35,438 nucleotides of DNA from Candidatus Saganbacteria bacterium (GCA_013202975.1 JABMQY010000069.1:1-35438); one strand, 5' to 3'. Shown: positions 1 to 9,219, counted from the first letter of the stretch. The notes: generated by a model from the sequence alone, not told the origin. Made by a program: numbers and translations.

Positions 1-63
1 AAAATTCGCAAATAACGCCTTTTTATTATTCACCGTTTGATAAACTAATTTCAGAGGAGGAAA

Positions 64-1311
64 ATGCAAAAAATGCCCACAGAAAAGCAAAAAAGAGACC
101 GATATTTTATAAAAACGTACGGTTGCCAGATGAACATCAACGACTCTAATAAGATGATAGAAATATTAGAGAGCCGGGGCTATCAACCGTCTGAAATTGG
201 AAAAGCCCACATAATAATAATCAATTCCTGCACCGTCCGCCAGAATGCAGAAAATAAGGCCTTCTGGTATGCAAAATCGGTACAACACTATAAAAAAAAT
301 AAGCCATACATTAAAATAGTCTTCTGCGGCTGCGTGGCAGAAGATAAAAAAGATGAAATCCAAAAGCTTTTGCCCCATGTTGATTTGTTTATTCCTCCAA
401 ATAATCCAGGGAAGATCGAAGAGGTATTAGAAGGAGGCAATAGGAGGATGAGAGTGGAAGGAAGGGGAGGGGTCACTGCTTTTGTTAATATCATGACCGG
501 CTGCGACAACTTTTGCTCTTACTGTATCGTTCCCTATGTCCGGGGACGGGAAAAAAGTAGAAGGCCGGAAGAGATTTTGGCCGAAATCAGAGCTCTGCCG
601 ACAAATGTAAAAGAGATTACCCTTTTGGGCCAAAATGTTAATTCATATAAATATGGATTTGCTGCATTACTCCGAAAAATAAAAGGGGTTGAGAGAATTC
701 GCTTCCTAACCTCGCATCCCAAAGACATGTCCGACGATATAATCGAGGCGGTTGCCAAACTTCCTAATGTCTGCGAACATATTCACCTGCCGATCCAGCA
801 CGGAGATGATGATATTCTCAAAGCGATGAATAGAAAGTACACGGTTGATGATTTCAAAAGAACGGTTGAAAAAATAAGAAATAAAATTCCGGGTGTTGCT
901 ATAACCTCTGATATGATAATCGGTTTCCCGGGAGAAACGGAAAAACAATTTGAAAATTGTGTAAGGACAGCCCGCGAATTGTCTTTTGATTCTATCATCA
1001 CAACCATCTTTTCCCCCCGCCCAAAAACCACCGCGGCTAAAATGGATAATCAGGTTCCGGAAAAAACAAAGAAAGAACGCCTGCAGAAGATAATGAAGGT
1101 TGTGGATGAAATTGCCCTTTCAATCAACGAAAAACTTGTCGGAACAACTCAGGAAATATTAGTTGAGGATTTCATGAATTCAGAATATATGGGAAGAACC
1201 CGAACCAATAAGATTGTAAAATTCAAATCAGCCAAGTCAGGCTTGCGGGGAAAACTCCTCAATGTTACAATTAAATCTGCCCGTAGTTTTATCCTTAAGG
1301 GGGATTTGTGA
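64..1311 (+). CDS. miaB: tRNA-2-methylthio-N6-dimethylallyladenosine synthase MiaB
   Basis: Radical SAM methylthiotransferase that adds the 2-methylthio group to N6-isopentenyl-A37 in tRNA. The 415-residue protein has all family parts in order. The N-terminal cluster-binding domain shows Cys21 (YGCQMN), Cys56 (NSCTVR) and Cys90 (FCGCVAE). The radical SAM motif is C147-x3-C151-x2-C154 in GCDNFCSYC. A C-terminal TRAM domain ends near residue 415. A strong Shine-Dalgarno, GAGGAGG, lies just before the ATG at 64; Met4 is a less likely start. The stop codon overlaps the GTG of the next gene. The last 17 or so codons are repeated in degenerate form before prs near 11390, which suggests the ancestral neighbour downstream was prs. 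RimO or MtaB are the alternatives, but the N-terminal motifs fit MiaB best. Confidence 0.93.
   Translation: MQKMPTEKQKRDRYFIKTYGCQMNINDSNKMIEILESRGYQPSEIGKAHIIIINSCTVRQNAENKAFWYAKSVQHYKKNKPYIKIVFCGCVAEDKKDEIQKLLPHVDLFIPPNNPGKIEEVLEGGNRRMRVEGRGGVTAFVNIMTGCDNFCSYCIVPYVRGREKSRRPEEILAEIRALPTNVKEITLLGQNVNSYKYGFAALLRKIKGVERIRFLTSHPKDMSDDIIEAVAKLPNVCEHIHLPIQHGDDDILKAMNRKYTVDDFKRTVEKIRNKIPGVAITSDMIIGFPGETEKQFENCVRTARELSFDSIITTIFSPRPKTTAAKMDNQVPEKTKKERLQKIMKVVDEIALSINEKLVGTTQEILVEDFMNSEYMGRTRTNKIVKFKSAKSGLRGKLLNVTIKSARSFILKGDL
1259..1292 (+). repeat. Left copy of a direct repeat, miaB 3' end
   Basis: The first 25 bases (1259-1283) are identical to 11388-11412, and similarity continues with two or three mismatches for about ten more bases. 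This copy is intact miaB coding sequence for NVTIKSARSFILK. Weaker similarity also extends about 20 bases upstream without gaps. The copies flank about 10.1 kb that holds the sugar genes and the exporter operon. Confidence 0.9.
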
Positions 1312-2561
1312 AAATAGCACATATTCATTGGGGATTTCCGCCTATTATCGGCGGAGTTGAAACCCATCTTGTTTTTTTAATGCCCGAACAGGTAAAAATG
1401 GGGCATACGGTTTCTCTCTTAACCTGCTCTGCAGAAGGACACAAAGCCAAAGAAAACTATAAAGGATGTAATGTCTTTCGCTCCCAGTTTATGGACTTAA
1501 ACTGGTTGTTTAAGTCCGGTTTTCAGGAAGTTGATGATAGGGTGCCGGAGGTGTTTGAGGACTTTTTAGACGCAACAAAACCAGATGTTATTCATGCGCA
1601 TAATATGCACTATTTTTGCCGCTACCACACGCGTATCCTTGAAACAATGGCTCAAAAGAGAAAAATCCCGATGGTCCTGACCGCCCATAATACCTGGGCC
1701 GACAAATTGTTTCTAGATTTAACCTTAAAGATTTCCTGGGACAGGATTATATCAATCAGCCATTATATTAAACGTGAATTGGTTGGTGTCGGTTTTCCAA
1801 AAGATAAAATTATAACTATCCATCATGGGATGGATGATAAAATGTTTGCTCCGGGTAAGGTTGATCCAAAAATATTCAAAAAACACCCGGTTTTAAAGGG
1901 GAAGAAAAAAATTATATTCCATCCTGCCAGGATGGGAATGGCCAAAGGCTGCGATATTACTATACAGGCCTTCAAAATGGTTAAAGATGAGATAAAGGAT
2001 GCCTTTCTTCTTATGTCCGGCAGCGGAAACATTATTGACTGGGGTGGAAGCCAGAACAAAGATATTGCTTATTTCATGAGTTTAATTAAACAGCTTGGTC
2101 TGGAAAAAGATGTTTATACTAATACTTTTGATATTGCACGGGAAATGCCCAATTTATATCGATTAGCTGATGTAATTGTTTATCCGTCATCAGTAGAAGA
2201 GCCTTTTGGGCTGACAATGCTTGAAGCCATGTCAACCGCAAAACCGATCATAGTTACAAATTGCGGCGGGATGCCGGAGATTATTCAAAATGATGTTAAT
2301 GGCTATGTGGTGCAGCGCAGAAATGCGGAGGCCCTGGCTGAAAAGATGATATTACTCTTAAAAGATAAAAAGCTGAACAGCTGCCTGGGAAATACCGGCA
2401 GAAGATTGATAAAAGAAAAATATACCAAAGCAATTTATGCAAAAAGTGTAACAGATACATATAGAGATGTAATTAGAGAATATTCTCCCAAAAAACCAAA
2501 GAAGGGATTGTCCAGGCTTCAGCAGACATTTGCGTCAGCGCCTGCTGCCAAATCGGTTTAA
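1308..2561 (+). CDS. GT4-type glycosyltransferase
   Basis: Retaining glycosyltransferase of the GT-B fold, family GT4 by motif. The 417-residue protein starts with the glycine-rich acceptor-side loop GFPPIIGGVETH. Its donor domain carries the E-x7-E signature EPFGLTMLE followed by KPIIVTNCGGMPEII. It starts with GTG, overlapping the miaB stop as TTGTGA, with AAGGGGG four bases upstream, so translation is probably coupled to miaB. The phosphomutase starts 2 nt after its stop, and GH65 overlaps that. This context suggests a disaccharide or glucoside is made and reclaimed here. The sugar donor and acceptor cannot be read from the sequence. A cell-surface glycan role is the alternative. Confidence 0.85.
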   Translation: MKIAHIHWGFPPIIGGVETHLVFLMPEQVKMGHTVSLLTCSAEGHKAKENYKGCNVFRSQFMDLNWLFKSGFQEVDDRVPEVFEDFLDATKPDVIHAHNMHYFCRYHTRILETMAQKRKIPMVLTAHNTWADKLFLDLTLKISWDRIISISHYIKRELVGVGFPKDKIITIHHGMDDKMFAPGKVDPKIFKKHPVLKGKKKIIFHPARMGMAKGCDITIQAFKMVKDEIKDAFLLMSGSGNIIDWGGSQNKDIAYFMSLIKQLGLEKDVYTNTFDIAREMPNLYRLADVIVYPSSVEEPFGLTMLEAMSTAKPIIVTNCGGMPEIIQNDVNGYVVQRRNAEALAEKMILLLKDKKLNSCLGNTGRRLIKEKYTKAIYAKSVTDTYRDVIREYSPKKPKKGLSRLQQTFASAPAAKSV

Positions 2562-2563
2562 AT

Positions 2564-3229
2564 ATGTTTAAGGGTGCAATTTTTGATTTAGACGGGGTCA
2601 TTGTAAATACCGTGCCGGTTCATTTTAAGGCCTGGAAAAAGATGTTTGAAGAGTACGGGCACCCTTTTAACTTTGACGATTACCTGGCAAAGGTTGACGG
2701 AATTCCCAGGATTCCAGGTGCAAAAGCGATCCTGACAGAGTTGAGTGAAGAAAAAATTATTGAAGCTTCGAATAAGAAACAGACTTATTTTAGGGAGTTT
2801 CTTGATTCGGAGCCGATTGAGATTTTTGAAAGTTCGGTAAAGCTCATAAAAGAGATGAAACAAAAGGGGGTCAAGCTTGCTGCTGCCTCGTCTTCTAAGA
2901 ATGCTACCTTTATTCTTGAAAAAATAGAGCTTATGAGCTATTTTGATGCCAATGTTTCGGGGGGAGATTTAAAAAAGGGGAAACCCGATCCGGAAATATT
3001 TCTATCAGCCGCCCAAAAAATGGGTTGCGACCCGTCCGAATGTATTGTTTTTGAGGATGCAAAATTGGGAGTAGAGGCTGCGGTAAGAGGCAGTTTTGCC
3101 TGTATCGGGATAAACCGCCATGATAATGCCGAAGCTCTGAAGAAAGCCGATATCGTTTTAAATGATTTATCTGAGACTTCTCTTGATGAAATAATCAAAA
3201 TAGTAGAAAGGAAACAAAAAAATGGTTAA
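2564..3229 (+). CDS. pgmB: Beta-phosphoglucomutase (HAD superfamily)
   Basis: Converts beta-glucose 1-phosphate to glucose 6-phosphate through an aspartyl-phosphate. The 221-residue length is normal. The nucleophile and acid/base pair is Asp8 and Asp10 in FDLDGVIVNT. The cap carries VDGIPRIPG, a motif typical of beta-phosphoglucomutases rather than generic HAD phosphatases. Motif III is GKPDPEIF and motif IV is VFEDAKLGVEAA. It lies 2 nt after the glycosyltransferase and overlaps the GH65 phosphorylase gene by 8 nt. That pairing is well known, because inverting GH65 phosphorylases release beta-glucose 1-phosphate, the substrate of this enzyme. A generic HAD phosphatase is the less likely alternative. 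Confidence 0.9.
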   Translation: MFKGAIFDLDGVIVNTVPVHFKAWKKMFEEYGHPFNFDDYLAKVDGIPRIPGAKAILTELSEEKIIEASNKKQTYFREFLDSEPIEIFESSVKLIKEMKQKGVKLAAASSSKNATFILEKIELMSYFDANVSGGDLKKGKPDPEIFLSAAQKMGCDPSECIVFEDAKLGVEAAVRGSFACIGINRHDNAEALKKADIVLNDLSETSLDEIIKIVERKQKNG

Positions 3230-5546
3230 AGATTTGTTCGGATTAAATTCGGAAGATTGGTTGATAAAGGAAAAAGGCTTTGACTGGCGCAAACAGGGAA
3301 TGTACGAGTCGATTTTTACATTGGGCAATGGATATTTAGGACAGCGGGGAAGTTTAGAAGGAAATCCCAGCGGCAGTTACCGCGGAACCTATATTGCCGG
3401 TATTTTTGATAAATCCGAGTCCTTAGTTTCTCAGATGGTAAAATCACCGGGCTGGATCGATTTTTCAATCTGGATTGATGATGAGAAAATGACGTATGAA
3501 ACCTGCAAGATATTATTCAACGAACGTATCCTGGATATGAAAAAGGGGATTTTGCACCGGGTAACCCGCTTAAAAGATAAAAAAGGGCGGATAGTTCGTT
3601 TTGAGAGTAAAAGGGTTGTCTTTGCCCATCAGGTAAGGGGAGCCTTGATGCTTTTTTCTGTCACACCGGAAAACTTTTCCGGAGATATTAAGGTTATTTC
3701 TGGATTAAACGGAGATGTTACTAACGAGGGATATTATCCGGAAGAGCGGGTAAAACACCTTAATCTTGTCTCCATGAAAAGAGGACAGGATTATATCTAT
3801 CTTGAGTCTCAAACAAGAGATAAGAAAATTAAGGTTGCCTTAGCCGCTTCGACTTTATTTGATAATCCTCCCCAGAAATTTTATAAGGTTAACCGCATGT
3901 ATGGCGAAAAATTCGCGGAGGTTATTGTTTTTGATTCGCAGAAAGGAAAAACCTATAATTTTACAAAATGGGTCAGTATTTTTACCTCCCGGGAGGGTTA
4001 TGACCGCCAGCTTGAATCGGCCTGTGTTGACGAGATCCACGATATGATCAGAGATGGAATAGAAAAGAATATGTTAAAGCACTTTGAATTAAGAGAAAAG
4101 GAATGGCAAATTGCGGATATTGTGATCAAAGGGGATAAGAAAGCTCAGCTTGGTATCCGTTTTAATCTTTATCATTTGATAATTGCCAAGCCGCATCATG
4201 ATCCTACTTTGAGTATCGCGGCAAAATTTTTAAGCGGAGAGGGATACAAGGGGCATGTCTTTTGGGATACAGAGATCTTTGCTTTACCGTTTTATATTTA
4301 TACTTTTCCGGAGGCAGCAAAAAACTTATTGCTTTACAGATACTATACCCTTCCCGGTGCGATTTTAAATGCCAAGGATTATGGCTATAAAGGCGCAAAG
4401 TTTGCCTGGGAATCAGCTGATGACGGCATAGAGACTACCCCCAGGTTTGGCTATAGCGCCGATGGAAAAGAGGTCAGGATTTTTACCGGAGATGAAGAGC
4501 ACCATATTGTTTCTGATGTTGTGCACGGGTTATATAATTTCTATGGTGCAACAAAGGATGAAAGTTTTCTCTATGGCAAGGGGGCTGAAATTGTTTTCCA
4601 GACCGCCCTTTTTTGGTTAAGCAGGATTGAGAGGCGGCGCGGCAGGTATGAAGTGAGAAAGGTAATCGGTCCGGATGAATACCACGAACATGTAGATAAT
4701 AATGCCTTTACCAATTACCTGGTCATGTGGCATTTTATCAAGGCCGGTGAATTGTATAAGAAGATGGAAAAAGAGGCTCCTGCCATTCTTAAAAAGTTAT
4801 CTAAGAAGATAAAATTGACCAAAAAACATATTGAAGAAATGCGGCTGGTTTCAAAAATAATTTATTTTCCTTATGACCAAAAGACCGATATTATTGAGCA
4901 GTTTGAGGGATATTTTTCTCTGGAAGATTTCATAATCAAGCAATACGATAAAAATGGGATGGCAATTCTTCCGGAAAAGGCTAAAGGATTGGACTTAAAT
5001 AAGACACGGCTGCTTAAGCAGGCGGATGTTGTTTTGCTGACCCATTTATTTGCGGACCGGTTTTCTCCGGAGGTTAAAAAGAAAAACTATTATTATTATG
5101 AAAAGAGGACTATGCACCAGTCTTCTCTTTCTTTTTGTGTGTATGCCCTGATGGGGCTGGAAGTAGGGGACCATAAAAAGGCCTATAATTATTTTATGAA
5201 AACGTCCCTGATTGATCTGACCAATTCCCATAAAAACACAGCGCATGGAATTCATGCGGCGGCAACCGGCGGGGCCTGGCAGATGGTTGTACACGGGTTT
5301 GCGGGGATGAAGGTTAGGCGCGGAGTTCTTTGTTTTGATCCCTGGCTTCCGGAAAAATGGAAAAAATTATCTTATTCCTGCATGTGGGAAGGGTCAATTC
5401 TCCGTGTTTCGTTAAGCAAAGCAAGCCTTTCTGTTAAAATGGAAAAGGACGGACCGCACCACAGTATGACAATAAAGGTTGGCGGGAAGGGTGTTTCTTT
5501 AAGAGAAGGGAAAACCGCGAAGATTAAGATGTTGAGAACCAGGTAA
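3222..5546 (+). CDS. Glycoside hydrolase family 65 disaccharide phosphorylase
   Basis: Inverting phosphorylase that splits an alpha-glucosyl disaccharide with phosphate to give beta-glucose 1-phosphate. Its 774 residues match the family length. The N-terminal beta-sandwich includes GNGYLGQRGSLEG near residue 38. The (alpha/alpha)6 barrel has the loop FWDTEIFALPFY and the block GPDEYHEHVDNNAFTN, whose Glu486 corresponds to the general acid catalyst. HQSSLSFCVYA and the HKNTAHGIHAAATGGAW phosphate-site region follow. The specificity (maltose, trehalose, kojibiose, nigerose or a glucosyl-polyol) cannot be decided. The adjacent beta-phosphoglucomutase supports phosphorolysis over hydrolysis. Only about 40 nt, with no clear terminator, separate it from the convergent exporter operon. 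Confidence 0.9.
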   Translation: MVKDLFGLNSEDWLIKEKGFDWRKQGMYESIFTLGNGYLGQRGSLEGNPSGSYRGTYIAGIFDKSESLVSQMVKSPGWIDFSIWIDDEKMTYETCKILFNERILDMKKGILHRVTRLKDKKGRIVRFESKRVVFAHQVRGALMLFSVTPENFSGDIKVISGLNGDVTNEGYYPEERVKHLNLVSMKRGQDYIYLESQTRDKKIKVALAASTLFDNPPQKFYKVNRMYGEKFAEVIVFDSQKGKTYNFTKWVSIFTSREGYDRQLESACVDEIHDMIRDGIEKNMLKHFELREKEWQIADIVIKGDKKAQLGIRFNLYHLIIAKPHHDPTLSIAAKFLSGEGYKGHVFWDTEIFALPFYIYTFPEAAKNLLLYRYYTLPGAILNAKDYGYKGAKFAWESADDGIETTPRFGYSADGKEVRIFTGDEEHHIVSDVVHGLYNFYGATKDESFLYGKGAEIVFQTALFWLSRIERRRGRYEVRKVIGPDEYHEHVDNNAFTNYLVMWHFIKAGELYKKMEKEAPAILKKLSKKIKLTKKHIEEMRLVSKIIYFPYDQKTDIIEQFEGYFSLEDFIIKQYDKNGMAILPEKAKGLDLNKTRLLKQADVVLLTHLFADRFSPEVKKKNYYYYEKRTMHQSSLSFCVYALMGLEVGDHKKAYNYFMKTSLIDLTNSHKNTAHGIHAAATGGAWQMVVHGFAGMKVRRGVLCFDPWLPEKWKKLSYSCMWEGSILRVSLSKASLSVKMEKDGPHHSMTIKVGGKGVSLREGKTAKIKMLRTR

Positions 5547-5587
5547 ACTAATCCTACAAAGAAAAGAGATGAATTTAACCGCTGTTT

Positions 5588-6670
5588 TCAGTCAATCTTC
5601 TTTCTAAAACGCAGGATGCTGAAGGTAAGTATTGCCGCGCCAAAAATAATAAGGGCCGCGGCCTGCGGCCAGAGATATTTCAGCCCGATTCCCTTCAAAA
5701 ATATACCGCGCACGATGACCAAAAAATAGCGTGCCGGGATTAAATATGTTATTGCCTGGATAACTTTTGGCATATTTTCTATTGGAAAGATAAACCCGGA
5801 AATTATGATGGTCGGCATCAGGAAAAAGATGTTTGACATCATCGCCTGTCCCTGGGTCTGCGAGATGGTTGAAACAAAAACGCCGATCCCAAGACCGGTT
5901 GCGATAAAAATTAGTCCAAGGACAAATAGGAGGATTGGGGAGCCGAAAATCGGGACCCCAAACCAAAGGGTAACCAGCAGAAATACCAAAATGATGTTGG
6001 CCGCTCCGATGATCACAAAGGGGAGTAGTTTTCCGAGAATAAGTTCATACGGCCTGATTGGCGAAACCATCAGCTGTTCCATTGTCCCCTTTTCTTTTTC
6101 TTTTACAATAGAAAAAGAGGTCAGCATCATGCTTTGGATCATAAGCGTCAGGGCAAAAATTGCCGGCACCATGAAAAATTTGCTTTTTAATTCCGGGTTG
6201 TACCAGACCCTTACCCTGGCATCGATCGGTTTTGGTCTATTTCCCAGGCTTATTTGGTTAAGATACCCCAGGATTATGGTTGCGGAGGAAGAGTTTTCTC
6301 CGTCAATTATAGTTTGGACCGGAGCCGGCTCCCGTCGGATAATTTTCTTTGCAAAATCATTGGGGAGATGGAGCGTTACCTTGACCCTTCCCGAATCAAG
6401 CAGCTCTTTAATCTGCCGGTCGCTTTCAACATAATAGTTAATGTCAAAATATCCGGAGTTGGCTACACTTTCAACATAAGCCCTGCTTTGCTGGCTTCTT
6501 GATTCATCCCACACCGCTGTTGAAACATGGTTGATGTCGGTTGAAGCTACATACCCAAACAAAAAGAGCTGGATCAGCGGGGCAAAGAGGGCAAGCATGA
6601 GCATCCGCTTGTCCCGCACAACCTGGATCAGCTCTTTTTTTATAAAATGCCAGATCCTTGAATTTTTCAT
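5588..6670 (-). CDS. ABC-2 type export permease, YbhR/YbhS-like (second copy)
   Basis: Inner-membrane permease subunit of an ABC exporter. The 360-residue protein starts HFIKKELIQVVRDKRM, typical of the YbhS/YbhR/YhhJ family. It has one N-terminal membrane segment near residues 25-45, a large extracytoplasmic region, and five helices from about 170 to 355. The cytoplasmic motif EKEKGTMEQLMVSPI is characteristic. The family motif SGFIFPIENMP is followed by YLIPARYFLVIVRGIFLKG. It overlaps the preceding permease by 4 nt and is the last gene of the operon. The two permeases are clearly paralogous and probably form the transmembrane heterodimer. The substrate is unknown; drugs, lipids or small peptides are plausible. 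Confidence 0.9.
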   Translation of the reverse strand: MKNSRIWHFIKKELIQVVRDKRMLMLALFAPLIQLFLFGYVASTDINHVSTAVWDESRSQQSRAYVESVANSGYFDINYYVESDRQIKELLDSGRVKVTLHLPNDFAKKIIRREPAPVQTIIDGENSSSATIILGYLNQISLGNRPKPIDARVRVWYNPELKSKFFMVPAIFALTLMIQSMMLTSFSIVKEKEKGTMEQLMVSPIRPYELILGKLLPFVIIGAANIILVFLLVTLWFGVPIFGSPILLFVLGLIFIATGLGIGVFVSTISQTQGQAMMSNIFFLMPTIIISGFIFPIENMPKVIQAITYLIPARYFLVIVRGIFLKGIGLKYLWPQAAALIIFGAAILTFSILRFRKKID

Positions 6671-7770
6671 CCGATCCTCTTTTTAAACCTTTTTGAGCTT
6701 AAGGTCATTATTGCTACGGCAAAGATAATTAACAGTAAAAAACTCGGCCAGAGATAATTAAGGCCGATTCCTTTCAAGAATATCCCGCGCAAAATTGTTA
6801 AAAAATACCTGGCTGGGATCAGATAGGTGATGCCCTGAAGTATCCAGGGCATGTTTTCGATCGGAAAGATAAAACCGGACAAAAGCTCTGTCGGGAGCAG
6901 GGTAGCCAGCAGCGCGATCATCATTGCCTCCTGGCTGGTTTTGGCGTTGGTTGAGATAAGCATTCCCAGCCCCATCGCGCCGACAAAGAAAATCAGGGAA
7001 GAGACAAAAAGCAGGATCAGGCTCCCCTTTATCGGCACATTAAACCACAACGATCCGACCGCGGTGATCGTTATTACGTCTATAAAAGCGATTGAGATAT
7101 AGGGTAATAGTTTCCCGAGCAGGAGCTCGTTCTTTTTAATCGGACTGACCACTAAACTTTCCATTGTCCCTTTTTCCTTTTCAGAAACAATCGTCTGCGA
7201 GGTTAGGGTGGCGGACATCATCATTAGGATAACGCAGATCAAACCAGGAACAAAAAAGTTAAGACTGCGCAAGTTGGGATTGTACCAGATCCTGGTAACC
7301 AGCTTGATTGGCGGAGCTCCAAGAGCCTGCTTTTCCAGGATATATTCTTCGCTGATGCTTTGGAAGTATCCGATTGCGGAGGAGGCGACGGTCGGGTCGG
7401 ACCCGTCAACTAAGACCTGGATAGCTGCGCTTTTTTGGGCAAGCAGGTTTTTTGAGAAATCGGAAGGGAGGTTCAGTATAAGCCTGGCCTTCCCGCTGTC
7501 AAGAGTTTCATTAAACTGGCTGGAGGAAGAAAGGTTTTGTGCCAGGTCAAAATATCCGCTATGGGTAAATTTTAGGGCAAATTCCCGGCTGATTTTGCTT
7601 TTGTCCTGGTCAAGTAATGCCATTTTAACGTGATTTACATCAAAAGAGATGGCGTAGCCGAAAAGGGTCAGCATAAAGACCGGCATGATGATCATCATGG
7701 TGAGCGTCCGCGGATCACGGATTATATGTATAAACTCTTTTTTAAATATCGGAAGTATTCTTTTTAACAT
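6667..7770 (-). CDS. ABC-2 type export permease, YbhS/YbhR-like (first copy)
   Basis: Paralogue of the following permease with the same architecture: FKKEFIHIIRDPRTL at the N-terminus, one membrane helix, a large external domain, then about five helices with EKEKGTMESLVVSPI and SGFIFPIENMPW. I place the start at 7770 (MLKRILPIFKKEF), giving 367 residues, because relatives begin there and GGTGG lies just upstream. An ATG at 7794 would add eight residues, including two tryptophans. The gene overlaps the end of the ATPase gene, as expected for coupled translation in this operon. The likely partners are the other permease, the two ATPases, the HlyD-like adaptor and the TolC channel, which together would span both membranes. 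Confidence 0.88.
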   Translation of the reverse strand: MLKRILPIFKKEFIHIIRDPRTLTMMIIMPVFMLTLFGYAISFDVNHVKMALLDQDKSKISREFALKFTHSGYFDLAQNLSSSSQFNETLDSGKARLILNLPSDFSKNLLAQKSAAIQVLVDGSDPTVASSAIGYFQSISEEYILEKQALGAPPIKLVTRIWYNPNLRSLNFFVPGLICVILMMMSATLTSQTIVSEKEKGTMESLVVSPIKKNELLLGKLLPYISIAFIDVITITAVGSLWFNVPIKGSLILLFVSSLIFFVGAMGLGMLISTNAKTSQEAMMIALLATLLPTELLSGFIFPIENMPWILQGITYLIPARYFLTILRGIFLKGIGLNYLWPSFLLLIIFAVAIMTLSSKRFKKRIG

Positions 7771-8491
7771 TTTCCACCAACGCAATAAATGCATTTTCCA
7801 GGGAGTCTGTTTTTGTCTGTTTTTTTAAGTTTTTCGGAGTGTCGCAGGCAATTATTCTGCTTGAGCTGATCAGGGCAATGCGGTCGCAGAATTCTGCCTC
7901 ATCCATATAATGGGTTGTAACGAGCGAGGTAATCCCTTCTTTTGATAGTTCCCGGATGATTCCCCAGAACTCGCGGCGCGAGATCGGATCAACCCCTGCG
8001 GTCGGCTCGTCCAGAAAAACGATTTTAGGATTGTGGATTAAGGCACAGCTTAGTGCCAAATGCTGTTTTACCGATCCGGCCAGATTTGAGGTGACCGTTT
8101 TTTCTAATCCGTTCAGCCCGGCCTTTTCGATCAGCTCTCTTTTTCTCTTCTCTCTTGTTTCAACCGGGGTCTGGTAAATGCCGGCGTAAAAATCGATGTT
8201 TTCGGAAACGGTCAGGTCGTCGTACAAGGAAAATTTTTGCGACATGTAGCCGATCACCATTTTTATCTGTTCGGTTTCGGTTGCAAGGTCAAACCCGGCG
8301 ACCCTCCCTTTTCCGGAGGTCGGATCCGATATTCCACAGAGCATACGGATAGTGGTGGTCTTTCCGGCACCGTTGGGGCCGAGGAAACCGAAGATTTCTC
8401 CCTTTTTAATTGAGAAGGAGACGTTGTCAACCGCGGTGAAGCTGCCAAACTTTTTGGTCAGGTTTTCTGCCTCTATTGAAAAACCATTCAT
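7742..8491 (-). CDS. ABC exporter ATPase, degenerate signature (second NBD)
   Basis: Nucleotide-binding subunit equivalent to the C-terminal half of fused YbhF-type ATPases. The 249-residue protein has Walker A GPNGAGKTT (38-46), Q-loop MSQKFSLYDDL, Walker B IVFLDEP (about 157-163) and an intact H-loop histidine, His194, in TTHYMDEAE. The ABC signature, normally LSGGW or LSGGQ, reads LAGSV at 137-141 and is followed by KQHLAL instead of KQRLAL. It overlaps the preceding ATPase gene by 4 nt. In a heterodimer its poor signature would face Walker A of the other ATPase, so that composite site should be weak. Its own Walker A and histidine pair with the partner's good signature. Confidence 0.9.
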   Translation of the reverse strand: MNGFSIEAENLTKKFGSFTAVDNVSFSIKKGEIFGFLGPNGAGKTTTIRMLCGISDPTSGKGRVAGFDLATETEQIKMVIGYMSQKFSLYDDLTVSENIDFYAGIYQTPVETREKRKRELIEKAGLNGLEKTVTSNLAGSVKQHLALSCALIHNPKIVFLDEPTAGVDPISRREFWGIIRELSKEGITSLVTTHYMDEAEFCDRIALISSSRIIACDTPKNLKKQTKTDSLENAFIALVENVKKNTSDI

Positions 8492-9219
8492 TGTTTTTCC
8501 CTGTTTTTCATAATTAGTGTAATATATGCTTCTTCCAGTGATTTTGTCCCGCCCTTCTTTTTTATCTCTGCGGGGGAATTGCAGATCAGCAGTTTTCCTT
8601 CGTTAAGCAGTCCGACCCGGTTACAGCGTTCCGCTTCGTCCATATAGGGGGTTGCGACCAGAATAGTCAGTGAGGGGAGGCCGTGGAGAATTTTCCAGAA
8701 CTCCCGGCGCGAGATCGGGTCAACTCCGGTTGTCGGCTCATCCAGGAACAAGACTTCCGGCTTATGGATCAGGCTGCAGGCCAGGGCCAGTTTCTTTTTC
8801 ATCCCGCCGGACAAAAATTGTGCCCTCCTTTTTTTAAAAGATGAAAGATCAATAAATTTGAGCAATTCTTCTTTCTTTTTCTCACGGATATTTTTTTCTA
8901 TGTTATATATATCGGCAAAAAAGTCAATATTTTCTTCAACCGTCAAATCCCCGTATAGACTGAACTGCTGGGGGAGGTACCCGATCCTCTCCCTTATTTT
9001 TTCCTCATCTTTTGAAATATCAAGTCCGAGGATTTTTGCGCTTCCCGAACTCTGTTCCATGGCGGTTGAGAGCAGGCGAATGGTGGTGGTCTTTCCGGAA
9101 CCATCCGGACCGACCAGCCCGAAAATCTCACCCGGTTCAATATTTATCGAAAGGCGGTCTACTGCGACCAGGCGGTCAAACTTTTTGGTCAGGTTTTCAG
9201 ATTCTATTGCTCGGGCCAT
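8488..9219 (-). CDS. ABC exporter ATPase lacking the H-loop histidine (first NBD)
   Basis: Nucleotide-binding subunit equivalent to the N-terminal half of YbhF-type ATPases; 243 residues. Walker A is GPDGSGKTT (37-45), the signature LSGGM (136-140) is intact, and Walker B VLFLDEP (156-162) keeps its glutamate. The switch histidine is replaced by proline: VATPYMDEAER, Pro191. That replacement agrees with my recollection of other YbhF-like first domains. The gene overlaps the adaptor gene by 16 nt and the second ATPase gene by 4 nt. Together with the degenerate signature in the second ATPase, this predicts one competent and one degenerate ATP site. In E. coli the two domains are fused; here they are separate genes. 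Confidence 0.9.
   Translation of the reverse strand: MARAIESENLTKKFDRLVAVDRLSINIEPGEIFGLVGPDGSGKTTTIRLLSTAMEQSSGSAKILGLDISKDEEKIRERIGYLPQQFSLYGDLTVEENIDFFADIYNIEKNIREKKKEELLKFIDLSSFKKRRAQFLSGGMKKKLALACSLIHKPEVLFLDEPTTGVDPISRREFWKILHGLPSLTILVATPYMDEAERCNRVGLLNEGKLLICNSPAEIKKKGGTKSLEEAYITLIMKNREKQ

Noticed and set aside
1-63. Promoter for miaB
   Set aside because: A TTGATA occurs near 39, but no -10 follows before the Shine-Dalgarno; the true promoter may lie outside the window.
5805-6434. 209-codon plus-strand frame inside the exporter permease
   Set aside because: Antisense shadow of a well-supported ABC-2 permease; no start signal and no domain.
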